Assembly: GCA_016931225.1 (NCBI GenBank) | Contig: JAFGFE010000018.1 | Coordinates: 1 to 64,000 of the forward strand | Length of the DNA: 64,000 bases | Direction of reading: 5' to 3' | Source of the DNA: Candidatus Zymogenaceae bacterium | GTDB lineage: Bacteria > Desulfobacterota > Zymogenia > Zymogenales > Zymogenaceae | Shown: positions 1 through 6,985 of the stretch, piece after piece | Layout of the letters: each line of letters begins with the position of its first letter | Position numbering within the stretch: the stretch's first letter is position 1 | The notes under the pieces: model-generated | Seen by the model: the letters and a program-made list of their open reading frames with translations, nothing else | Databases searched by the model: none | Told to the model about the DNA's origin: nothing | Translations under genes and position numbers: made by a program

Positions 1-303
1 CGGTTTTTCGCACAGGATAGGAAGACCTTTTTCGGCGCTGTCTTCAACATGACGCGCGTGAAGCCATGGGGGCGACGATATGACAACGGCATCGAGATCT
101 TCATGTTCAAGCATGGCGCGGTGATCCTCATAAACTCCGCTTACCCTATACTTTTTTGCGAAGATATCTCTGTTGTGCGGGTCTGGATCACTGATTGCGG
201 CGATATAGGCCCTCCCGTCCGCCGTGATGGCTGGACCATGGCCCACTCGACAGATATTTCCCGCACCAATAAGACCGAGCTTTGTTTTATTGCTTTGTTT
301 CAT
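1..303 (-). CDS. Gfo/Idh/MocA-family oxidoreductase, N-terminal part (cut by window edge)
   Basis: This is the first 101 codons of a NAD(P)-dependent sugar dehydrogenase whose 3' end lies outside the window. Translated from the ATG at 303, it has a Rossmann nucleotide-binding motif GLIGAGNICR near residues 10-19, then ISDPD at the end of beta-strand 2, and it reaches the family motif EKP, whose Lys is catalytic in this superfamily, at the window edge. GGGGAAG precedes the ATG as a ribosome site. The family oxidises or reduces sugars, inositols and sugar acids; the substrate cannot be told from this part. It is separate from the full Gfo/Idh gene at 16355-17362. Confidence 0.85.
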   Translation of the reverse strand, partial: MKQSNKTKLGLIGAGNICRVGHGPAITADGRAYIAAISDPDPHNRDIFAKKYRVSGVYEDHRAMLEHEDLDAVVISSPPWLHARHVEDSAEKGLPILCEKP

Positions 304-381
304 AGCGCTTCCCCAAGGACTTATAATATCATTTTATGACTATGCCTGCCTCTTTCCATAAAAAAATGGGATTCTGTTGCA

Positions 382-430
382 TTATATCTGACAATCCGCA
401 TTCGCCGTTAGTTTGGCTTTTATATCTGAC
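382..430 (-). repeat. Two direct copies of TTATATCTGAC upstream of the Gfo/Idh gene
   Basis: The 11-mer TTATATCTGAC occurs at 382-392 and again at 420-430, 38 bp apart. Read on the minus strand, each copy gives GTCAGATATAA, and the proximal one contains a TATAAT-like -10 element 80 bp before the Gfo/Idh start. The spacing of close to four helical turns would suit a regulator bound at both copies, but this is inference from the repeat alone. Confidence 0.3.
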
Positions 431-522
431 TCTCTTTTAGTTCGATATACTACAAAACTATTTCATAACGATCAACAATTAAATCTCCAAATTGGCCGTG
501 CTTCATTCCGTCTGGAATTTTT

Positions 523-840
523 TTACCACCGAAACGCCTCGAGATACTCCTTCCTCATATCATCAACGATATACTTTTGACACTGCTCCGTACCCTCTAT
601 GGTTGAGTCTCCCGGAAGCTGTTTCAGATTCGCTCGGTTGCCGGTGCTATTTTAGGAAATGGATCGCAAACAAATGTCTGAGGGTGCGGGGATGGATATC
701 CATATCCAGTGCGCCGTTTCCGATGATCTTCACGATATCCCTGGATACCGTATTGAGGTTTGAGCGGACGGCCCTCCCTCTTCCCTCTTTCGTTTGATAA
801 GGGAGGTGAGCCTCTCCTATGGATCATCAAAACGGGCTAA
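523..840 (-). pseudogene. Decayed tyrosine recombinase/integrase, C-terminal part
   Basis: The minus strand carries the conserved end of a XerC/XerD-like recombinase in two frames. One frame has VSRDIVKIIGN, then HPRTLRHLFAIHFLK, matching the family box HPHxLRHxFATHLL with its catalytic H-x-x-R, and stops at a TAG. The next frame resumes with ANLKQLPGDSTIE and ends YIVDDMRKEYLEAF, as in the alpha-helical end that follows the active Tyr. A frameshift and the absence of an N-terminal half mark it as a pseudogene. It lies just downstream of the tRNA-Ala 3' end, the usual integration spot for such enzymes. Confidence 0.6.
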
Positions 841-885
841 CATACTTGACATATTAAAACCACATGACTATATATAACACCCCAT

Positions 886-917
886 AAAAAAAGGGCCGCG
901 AAAAAATCGCAACCCTT
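886..917 (-). terminator. Rho-independent terminator of tRNA-Ala
   Basis: On the minus strand AAGGGTTGCGA pairs over 11 positions (two G-U) with TCGCGGCCCTT around a T5 loop and is followed by a run of T. It begins 9 bases after the tRNA 3' end. Confidence 0.8.
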
Positions 918-925
918 GAAAAATT

Positions 926-1001
926 TGGTGGAGCTGAACGGGATCGAACCGTCGACCTCATGACTGCCAGTCATGCGCTCTCCCAGCTGAGCTACAGCCC
1001 C
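926..1001 (-). tRNA. tRNA-Ala (anticodon GGC)
   Basis: The 76-nt cloverleaf includes an encoded CCA (926-928). The acceptor stem GGGGCUG/CAGCUCC has the G3:U70 pair that identifies alanine tRNAs. The anticodon loop CUGGCAG gives anticodon GGC, reading GCC/GCU codons. The T-arm holds GGUUCGAUCCC. It is transcribed away from the divergent tRNA-Leu gene. Confidence 0.97.
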
Positions 1002-1037
1002 GTGTTCTTTTGATTGTTATTATGAAAATAATTAATT

Positions 1038-1066
1038 TTTATATCACACCTTTTTTTCTATGTCAA
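1038..1066 (-). promoter_or_regulatory. Sigma-70 promoter of tRNA-Ala
   Basis: On the minus strand TTGACA (1061-1066) and TATAAA (1038-1043) are 17 bp apart, about 37 bp ahead of the mature tRNA. This is a near-consensus strong promoter. Confidence 0.8.
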
Positions 1067-1105
1067 TAAATTTGTCCGAATTATCGGGTTTCTTTTTCAA
1101 ATATC

Positions 1106-1135
1106 TTGACATCCCGAGACATTTCCACCTATAAT
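1106..1135 (+). promoter_or_regulatory. Sigma-70 promoter of tRNA-Leu
   Basis: Consensus TTGACA (1106-1111) and TATAAT (1130-1135) with an 18-bp spacer lie 9 bp before the tRNA 5' end, so transcription should begin almost at the mature end. Confidence 0.88.
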
Positions 1136-1144
1136 AACCTTCGT

Positions 1145-1232
1145 GCCGGAGTGGTGAAATTGGTAGACGCAGGGGACTCAAAATCCCCCGGACCTCGCGT
1201 CCGTGTGGGTTCGATTCCCACCTCCGGCACCA
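1145..1232 (+). tRNA. tRNA-Leu (anticodon CAA)
   Basis: An 88-nt class II tRNA with a long variable arm (CGGACCUCGCGUCCG). The acceptor stem GCCGGAG pairs with CUCCGGC, CCA is encoded, and the anticodon loop CUCAAAA gives CAA, reading UUG. It stands alone between its own promoter and terminator. Confidence 0.97.
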
Positions 1233-1248
1233 ATTTGCTATTGATTTT

Positions 1249-1279
1249 GGGGTTTTACGAGACAGTAAAACCCTTTTTT
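1249..1279 (+). terminator. Rho-independent terminator of tRNA-Leu
   Basis: GGGTTTTAC pairs perfectly with GTAAAACCC around GAGACA, followed directly by six T. It begins 16 bases after the tRNA end. Confidence 0.85.
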
Positions 1280-1310
1280 CGGGGTGCATCGGATAAATCA
1301 AGGCGATTCA

Positions 1311-1344
1311 AACAGCCCGACCCGGAATTCCGGGTCGGGCTGTT
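1311..1344. repeat. Perfect 34-bp palindrome
   Basis: AACAGCCCGACCCGGAA is followed at once by its exact reverse complement. There is no loop and no T-run on either side. It lies between the end of the tRNA-Leu unit and the end of the oppositely oriented Cache gene, so it could be a two-way transcription barrier, but it could also be a protein site. Confidence 0.6.
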
Positions 1345-1448
1345 ACCGTGGTGCTTTATTCGTATGTGAGGAGGAGGTACAGAAACGCAATCAGCTCGAT
1401 ATCAAAGCATAATAGAGGCGGACGGATGAAATTTTCAACCTCCCTTTA

Positions 1449-2030
1449 CTATTTTTCGGTTGTTGACTCCGGGGTCTCTGGAGTTTCCGGAGCCTCCGGG
1501 GTTTCCGTAGTTCCCGATGTTCCGGTACGGTCGAGCATAGATTCGAGTTCGGAGAGGGAGAGGTCCGGCTCATAAATACCGGCTCCCACCTGGTACGGCT
1601 GCCCCGGGACCTGGTAGATGTATGATATCTTTCGACTCGGTTCCGCTTCTCCCAATTTCTCCCACCAGTATTCGGTAAAACCACCCTTCTCCCGCTTGGC
1701 GGCGTTACACAGGTCAAGTCCCAGGTATGTTCCATGCACGTCGATCAACGTATTCAGCTTTACGCCGATCAGTTGATTATTCGGATGGGCTGCGATAATC
1801 CCCTCGTCACAGTCGTAGACGAAAATGTAGGTATCCGCCCAGACCCATGGTCCCGCCGGATTATTAAATTCACTTAGACCGGCAGGTCCCTTTTCCTCCA
1901 ATACCCGTGCCGCCAAACGTACTTTTGTGATGATGACATCGAAAGTTGTGCCTTCCTGGGGATATGCGTTGGCGGCGAAAACCAGGACCAACACAAACAA
2001 CAAGAGCGGTATCCATTTCATCGATTTCAT
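1449..2030 (-). CDS. Secreted Cache-domain protein
   Basis: A 193-residue exported protein. Residues 1-24 form a signal peptide with a long hydrophobic core, cleaved near NAYPQ. Residues 30-150 match a single Cache fold of the kind found in the periplasmic part of chemoreceptors and histidine kinases, with the blocks WADTYIFVYD, AAHPNNQLIG and KISYIYQVPG. There is no transmembrane or signalling domain, so it should act as a free periplasmic ligand-binding protein. The tail (about 172-193) is a low-complexity stretch rich in Thr, Pro and Glu. GGAGG lies 6 bases before the ATG. The ligand and partner are unknown. Confidence 0.8.
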   Translation of the reverse strand: MKSMKWIPLLLFVLVLVFAANAYPQEGTTFDVIITKVRLAARVLEEKGPAGLSEFNNPAGPWVWADTYIFVYDCDEGIIAAHPNNQLIGVKLNTLIDVHGTYLGLDLCNAAKREKGGFTEYWWEKLGEAEPSRKISYIYQVPGQPYQVGAGIYEPDLSLSELESMLDRTGTSGTTETPEAPETPETPESTTEK

Positions 2031-2434
2031 TTCATTCCTCCATGGATATGATCTAAATTAGTATTTTTGAGTGACTCAGGATTGTGTACTACCCGTTTAT
2101 TATAGCATTTTTGTTTAAATTTGTGAGTTCATTATTCATGTGAAATAAAAAAGAAAAATCTGTGCCGATAATGGTATTCAGCTTCGGTCGGGCTGAATGC
2201 CGGGTGATTTTATATACACAATGCGGATTCGTCTCCTGGGGGGCCGATTGAAACCGAGAGCGGTCTCGACGCCGGGAGTATCGTCTTCTTGTCCGCCGCA
2301 GTTCTGTGCCGAAGAAAATCGGGAAGGGCTCTCTGGAATGGATATGGAACGGGATTGATCACGTGAACGAGGCGAATGCCGCAGAAGACATTCGCCTCGT
2401 GTTTGTTTGGATTTTCCGTCTTTTTAACGAGGGG
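2031..2434. other. Intergenic region with two stem-loops, no gene seen
   Basis: No supported reading frame is present. A stem-loop at 2173-2201 pairs GGTATTCAGC with GCTGAATGCC. A second, stronger one is listed separately at 2368-2399. The AT-rich stretch at 2070-2160 probably carries the promoter of the Cache gene, but no clear -35/-10 pair stands out. Confidence 0.5.
2368..2399 (-). terminator. Stem-loop after the FecR-like gene
   Basis: CGAGGCGAATG and CATTCGCCTCG form a perfect 11-bp stem with a 10-base loop, 36 bases after the stop codon of the minus-strand FecR-like gene. The T-run of a classical terminator is missing, so it may instead protect the mRNA end. Confidence 0.5.
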
Positions 2435-4192
2435 TTAGGGGAAAATTCCGATTTCCTGATCAAAGAAGTAACCGTAGTCGGAGTAGGTGACGTTGATCCA
2501 GTTATCTGGAGACAGTCTATATCGAAAGCTGCCCGCGCAGAACGGCACGGCGAGACAACTGGTGACCTCCTCGACAACGAACTCACCGCCGAATCCGTAC
2601 TCCTCCCCGGTCTTCGCTTGATAGTAGCTGCGGGTCAGAGTGCGGGGAAAGGTATCACAATCCGTGCTGATGGTGACGGTGATGGAATTGATCGAAGGCG
2701 GTATGTCCGGAACTGTCATCAGAACGACCACTACTTTGTTGCAGGGTGGAGCTGCGGGAATTGTATCCACATACATCTCAAGGTCCGGCTCGATCTCGGC
2801 ATAACCGGTGTCGAACCAGTCTCCCTCGGTGTGAATAAGGCGGTACTCGTCGGTTTTGGAAAGCCACCATTTGGTTGTGCCTGTGTTGGTCGTCCCCGCC
2901 TCGTTCGTCGTCCAATGAGCGGTGAAAATGATGTCGTCGCCCAGGGAGTCCACCTGTTTTATGGAGTAGGTGACCGAGAGCAGCGTGTTCCTTCCGGTGT
3001 CGATGTATGAGTCAATGGAGTCTCGAACAAGCTCTTCCCGAGAGTAATACCCCCCGGCGGAGCCGTCGTAGTCCCGGGAGATGAGGTCCTGTGCGTCGTA
3101 CGTGTTTCCGTTCTTGACGGAGCGAAACAGGGTTTCCAGAAAACGCTCCGCCACTTCCCGATAATTGAGCGGTGTATAGGTGATCATCCAGGGGCCGGTG
3201 TCCCGATAGTCCGAGACAACCCCCGCCGTGTTTGTGGCCCGAACGGTGAGCTCGTAATCAATATATTCCCTCGGCTGGAATTCATATGACCAGCTTTCCG
3301 TGCCGACGGTGTCTTCCCAGGTCATGCCTCCGTCGAGGGACACCTCAACGCCGGATATGGGGGATGCTTCGTCGTTCGTTGTTCCGGTAATGAGAACGGT
3401 GCCTGATCGGGTCATGTCGTCGTCCGTGAGGGTGAGGGTGCGTTCGATATCATCCAGGTTTATGATACGGTTTATAAAAACGGACGTCACGACGGGCGGC
3501 TCGGCGTCTCCTCCCGCGCCCGCCCCGTCGTCGAACTGCATGTCTTTGAGAAAATCCTCGGCGACGCCTTTTTCGGTATCCTCGGGACCCGACGGGACCA
3601 CACCCGAGCGCAGAAAGATGGAACGTCCGGTGCATACTTTATACGGCGCCATCCCAACAAGCTCACGATGCGATACCTCAACGCATCCGCTGACGGTCAT
3701 GATAAAGGTTCGACTCAGGTCGGGATCGTAGGACTCGCCGAAATCGGTTCCCCGGACGCCGCATGAAGCGTTTTCCGTCTCGATGATGAGTTCGGCCTTC
3801 CCTTCCGAAGGCGGATTGACGAAGGTGCGAATTTTCCCGCGGATCAGCTCGAAGGTGCTGAGGTGTACCTTCGTGACCTCAACGGTCCCGAGGGACTTAA
3901 TGGCGACGAGGCTGTCCGGACCGATCTTCAGGATACTATCTTCGGCGAACAAGATTTGAACGTATCCCTCGGCGTCCGTTTCGATTTGATCTCCGGCGTG
4001 TAACACATCGCCCGTTTTCAACGGTATCCAGTCCGAGCTTCCGTGATAGAGTACGTCGACGAATCCCTCGACGGACGTTACAACGGCGGTATCATCACGT
4101 GCCTTCTGGGCCATGACCCGGGGAATCCCCGTTGTTGCAATGAGCGCCAGTATCAGGACACACCCGATAGCGTATGAGAGTCGATGTGTCAT
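2435..4192 (-). CDS. FecR-domain exported protein with Ig-like and NTF2-like regions
   Basis: A 585-residue exported protein. Residues 1-28 are a signal peptide (core IGCVLILALIATTG). Residues about 38-160 form a FecR domain: VEGFVDVLYHGSSDWIPLKTG, GDQIETDAEGYVQILF and the Cys-containing ETENASCGVRGTDF. A disordered linker leads to a beta-sandwich at about 240-330 with ISGVEVSLDGGMTW, as in bacterial Ig-like folds. Residues about 345-460 resemble an NTF2/SnoaL-type domain (YREVAERFLETLFRSV). Stand-alone FecR domains of this kind are periplasmic and not tied to iron sigma factors. GGGAGAG precedes the ATG. The function is unknown; the neighbours suggest an envelope role. Confidence 0.75.
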   Translation of the reverse strand: MTHRLSYAIGCVLILALIATTGIPRVMAQKARDDTAVVTSVEGFVDVLYHGSSDWIPLKTGDVLHAGDQIETDAEGYVQILFAEDSILKIGPDSLVAIKSLGTVEVTKVHLSTFELIRGKIRTFVNPPSEGKAELIIETENASCGVRGTDFGESYDPDLSRTFIMTVSGCVEVSHRELVGMAPYKVCTGRSIFLRSGVVPSGPEDTEKGVAEDFLKDMQFDDGAGAGGDAEPPVVTSVFINRIINLDDIERTLTLTDDDMTRSGTVLITGTTNDEASPISGVEVSLDGGMTWEDTVGTESWSYEFQPREYIDYELTVRATNTAGVVSDYRDTGPWMITYTPLNYREVAERFLETLFRSVKNGNTYDAQDLISRDYDGSAGGYYSREELVRDSIDSYIDTGRNTLLSVTYSIKQVDSLGDDIIFTAHWTTNEAGTTNTGTTKWWLSKTDEYRLIHTEGDWFDTGYAEIEPDLEMYVDTIPAAPPCNKVVVVLMTVPDIPPSINSITVTISTDCDTFPRTLTRSYYQAKTGEEYGFGGEFVVEEVTSCLAVPFCAGSFRYRLSPDNWINVTYSDYGYFFDQEIGIFP

Positions 4193-4356
4193 AATGTCTC
4201 TCCCTGGGAAATCAATAAGAAAGGATTATCGTAAACGGTATACAGAACATTTTGTGTAAAGGGCATACGATACTACTTTTTCTATTGTACGAAAAGATCG
4301 GTGATTTGAAAAGAGGATATATGATAATTCTCTTCTGGCGAATCGCACAGAATCAA

Positions 4357-6324
4357 TCAGAAATGGACGGAAAATTCCATGAGATAGACATTTTCGCCGT
4401 ATCGCTCTGAGGGATCGCGGCTCCAGAAATCGTTGTTTCTATACGTGAGACCCATGCTGGAGGAGAAAAAATTCCATTCATAGATCATCTGGGTGAGGGT
4501 TACCTCGGTGGTGTTTCGCCGTGTTTCAAAGAGGGTCTGTCCACGGTTGTCATACCGTGTACCGAAGCTGCCGTAGTATGATGCGGAAAGGTCCGTTCCC
4601 CAGGGCTCGTACGCCACGGAAATTCCCGCGGACGGTCCCCAGGTAACCTGAGTTTCGGATCCGTCCGGGTTCGTCTCGTATATGCGCTCGTGTGTGAAGC
4701 GATATGCAAGCCACATGTCCCAACTGACATCCCCGGTTTCAAAGAAATATCCCCAGGTGGCCCTCAGGTTGCTTGTCAGGGAATCGGCGCTGTCATGGGT
4801 CCGGTCGTCATCAAGGATCAAACCGTAATCCACCGAATATCGCATATGATAATGGGAATTGGATATCCCGATGAGAAAGCTGTGTTCGTCTTCGTTGACG
4901 CTTTTCGGGAGATCGTCGGAGTAAGCGGTGGCGTAGTCGTATCCAAGCTTCAGGCGAAGACGCTGGAAATATCCTCCCGAATCGATGAACGGGCGAACCG
5001 ACACCTCGTTTTCCCAGTAGTGATCGAAGGTGCGGTAGGTGTCGGGTGAGTCGCTGTTGAGCTTGTCGTGGATGACTTTATATGCGGTATAGAGATCCCA
5101 CGAACTGCTCGGCCGATACGAAACGCTCCCCTTGAATGACTGTCGATCCTCGGAGGCGCTTCCCATGATGGTTTCGAATGTCGGCTCGACGCGCTCGTAA
5201 TCAAATGACAGTTTCAGCTCCCGTATGGGCCTGTAGTCCAGTTCCAGCCGGGACGCCAGGCCTTCCCGCCGGTATTCTTCCGTCAGGAAGCGGTTTCCCT
5301 CTCCGGGATCTCGTCTGTCCGGATAGAAAACGGAGTATGCCTGCTCGCCCGTGATAATCAGGGAGTTGTCCAGGAATTTCATCCGGGTATCGAAGGAGTA
5401 GACCTGGTTTTCGTAGTCGCCGTAGGTCGAGGATGTGTAGAGGTCGGTGACTTCGGTATGGACGAACGTACCTCCGAAGAGGATGGTTGAAAGGGGTGAG
5501 AACTCCACCCGCCCGCCGCCGAACCAGTGCTCGTAGGTATCGTCGAAGGGAACGCGGTTTCTCCCCGCGAGGGCCATGAATGCGAGGGAATCGATCGGCT
5601 CCACCCACGCCTTGCCGCCCAGGAATATGTTGTTGAACGTATACTTTGTGAAGTATTCGCTGATGTCTCCACCGGCCATCTCATAGTGGTCACCGTACAG
5701 CGTCAGGTTCCAATCGATGATGTTCCATTGCGTGTCGTCCGTTATGATTGAGTCGTCGGTATGCTGTCCAAATCCATAGGCCTCAAGGATCATATTCTCC
5801 ATCAGTCTCCGGGTGAAATATGCCTCCAGAGACTCGTAGTAGTGCAGTTCCTCCTGGGTCCCGGGATCGACGTCCAGAGACGAATAGTCCGTGTTTCCAT
5901 ACACATGTTCGTAATAGGACCTGACGGTATAATCAACATCCAGGGATTCCTCCAACACGTCGGAGACGGTTTCCCCACCCGAGCCGATTCCTCCCGCATT
6001 ATCCTGAAGGAGGTAATCATTTTCATTGATTTCAGGTTTCTTCGTCGGCGGCTCGGATGTCTCAGGGGTGTCGAGCTCCCTCGTGCTGTTCCATCCCAGG
6101 TCTTTGGTGCTGTTCCACTCGGTGTTATCCGCCTGAGCCGTCAAGAGGGGAGTAGGAATGCCGGGGTGATACGATGATTTGAAAGAAAAACCGGAAGATG
6201 AAAAAGGGGAATCAGCTGAAACGGCGAACGTCGGATACACACAGAGACACGCACCGAGCAGAAACAACAGGGTGGGATTTCCCCGAATGCGGGGGAGATA
6301 CCTTTTCTTGGGGAAGAGAGGCAT
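4357..6324 (-). CDS. Outer-membrane beta-barrel protein
   Basis: A 655-residue protein from the ATG at 6324; an upstream in-frame ATG at 6459 would add 45 residues but hide the signal peptide and cross the promoter. Residues 1-37 are a signal peptide with basic start KKRYLPRIR and core TLLFLLGACLCV. Residues 60-130 are a Thr/Pro/Asn-rich linker with the repeated motif WNST. From about residue 140 on, the chain alternates polar and aromatic residues in many short strands (for example LKLGYDYATAY, HYHMRYSVDYGLI) and ends in EFSVHF, the C-terminal Phe recognised by the BAM machine. It resembles no named porin that I can place; cargo unknown. Confidence 0.8.
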   Translation of the reverse strand: MPLFPKKRYLPRIRGNPTLLFLLGACLCVYPTFAVSADSPFSSSGFSFKSSYHPGIPTPLLTAQADNTEWNSTKDLGWNSTRELDTPETSEPPTKKPEINENDYLLQDNAGGIGSGGETVSDVLEESLDVDYTVRSYYEHVYGNTDYSSLDVDPGTQEELHYYESLEAYFTRRLMENMILEAYGFGQHTDDSIITDDTQWNIIDWNLTLYGDHYEMAGGDISEYFTKYTFNNIFLGGKAWVEPIDSLAFMALAGRNRVPFDDTYEHWFGGGRVEFSPLSTILFGGTFVHTEVTDLYTSSTYGDYENQVYSFDTRMKFLDNSLIITGEQAYSVFYPDRRDPGEGNRFLTEEYRREGLASRLELDYRPIRELKLSFDYERVEPTFETIMGSASEDRQSFKGSVSYRPSSSWDLYTAYKVIHDKLNSDSPDTYRTFDHYWENEVSVRPFIDSGGYFQRLRLKLGYDYATAYSDDLPKSVNEDEHSFLIGISNSHYHMRYSVDYGLILDDDRTHDSADSLTSNLRATWGYFFETGDVSWDMWLAYRFTHERIYETNPDGSETQVTWGPSAGISVAYEPWGTDLSASYYGSFGTRYDNRGQTLFETRRNTTEVTLTQMIYEWNFFSSSMGLTYRNNDFWSRDPSERYGENVYLMEFSVHF

Positions 6325-6351
6325 CGATCGAAGAAAACAATAGTATATAAT

Positions 6352-6389
6352 TATGCTAAAATTTAGCATACTAATATATAATTTGTCAA
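6352..6389 (-). promoter_or_regulatory. Promoter with palindromic operator ahead of the beta-barrel gene
   Basis: On the minus strand TTGACA (6384-6389) is followed 18 bp later by TAAATT (6360-6365). A 19-bp palindrome, TATGCTAAA-A-TTTAGCATA (6352-6370), covers the -10 element and the likely start site, the usual place for a repressor. The start codon chosen for the gene (6324) lies 28 bp downstream. Confidence 0.5.
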
Positions 6390-6519
6390 CAAAATAGGCG
6401 CGCGGGCATGTTTTTACCACACCGAGTGTGCGTGGAGCGACATAATGACGGAGTGACACATAAGGGGGTGGATCGGGAGTGTAGAACAGAGGTTTTTACT
6501 AAAAGTATAGTGTGTCCGA

Positions 6520-6969
6520 TCAATCCCGGATAACCGTTACGACGCCGTCCATTGTGACGGTGAGTGACGCTCCGTCCGTGACGTAATCCAGGAATTCTTC
6601 GCCGAGGCGATCGACCGTGACGATTCGATGTCCGCTCCAGATATCGGACAGTATCACCCCGGCCGCCGCAAGAGAATCGATCTCCTGGGAAAAAAGCATG
6701 GCCCGGGGGGCCAGGCCGAGGTCCACGGCGGTCATGAGCACCAGGCCGCCGGTGGTGGAACCGATGGTCTTCGGAAGACAGATGATTTTATCGGTGAGGT
6801 CTTTTTTGAAGAGGTCCGGGTTGTCCTGATCGGAGCAGATCGCCTGTTTCGACTTTCTCAGGGCGCTCTTTATATAGGACGCGAGGCTGTTGAACCCCTG
6901 TCTCGATACCACGGCGTGGCCCGAAATATCTCCAGGCAGGAGCGCTCTTCCGGTAAATTCCTTTTTCAT
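6520..6969 (-). CDS. Aconitase X small (swivel) subunit
   Basis: A 149-residue protein matching the DUF126 swivel domain of aconitase X. The blocks GRALLPGDISGHAVVS, LPKTIGSTTGG (substrate-binding loop of the swivel), AVDLGLAPRAMLF and GVILSDIWSGHRIVTVD are all present at the usual spacing. With the catalytic subunit it forms a two-chain dehydratase. Known members act on cis-3-hydroxy-L-proline in bacteria and on 5-phosphomevalonate in archaea. It begins 16 bp after the large-subunit gene with GAGAGG as ribosome site and is the last gene of the sugar-catabolic run. No clear terminator follows. Confidence 0.88.
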   Translation of the reverse strand: MKKEFTGRALLPGDISGHAVVSRQGFNSLASYIKSALRKSKQAICSDQDNPDLFKKDLTDKIICLPKTIGSTTGGLVLMTAVDLGLAPRAMLFSQEIDSLAAAGVILSDIWSGHRIVTVDRLGEEFLDYVTDGASLTVTMDGVVTVIRD

Positions 6970-6985
6970 TGGTACCTCTCTCGTA

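Noticed and set aside
2306-3010. Plus-strand frame of 234 codons opposite the FecR-like gene
   Set aside because: It is the mirror of a well-supported exported protein and lacks any domain pattern.
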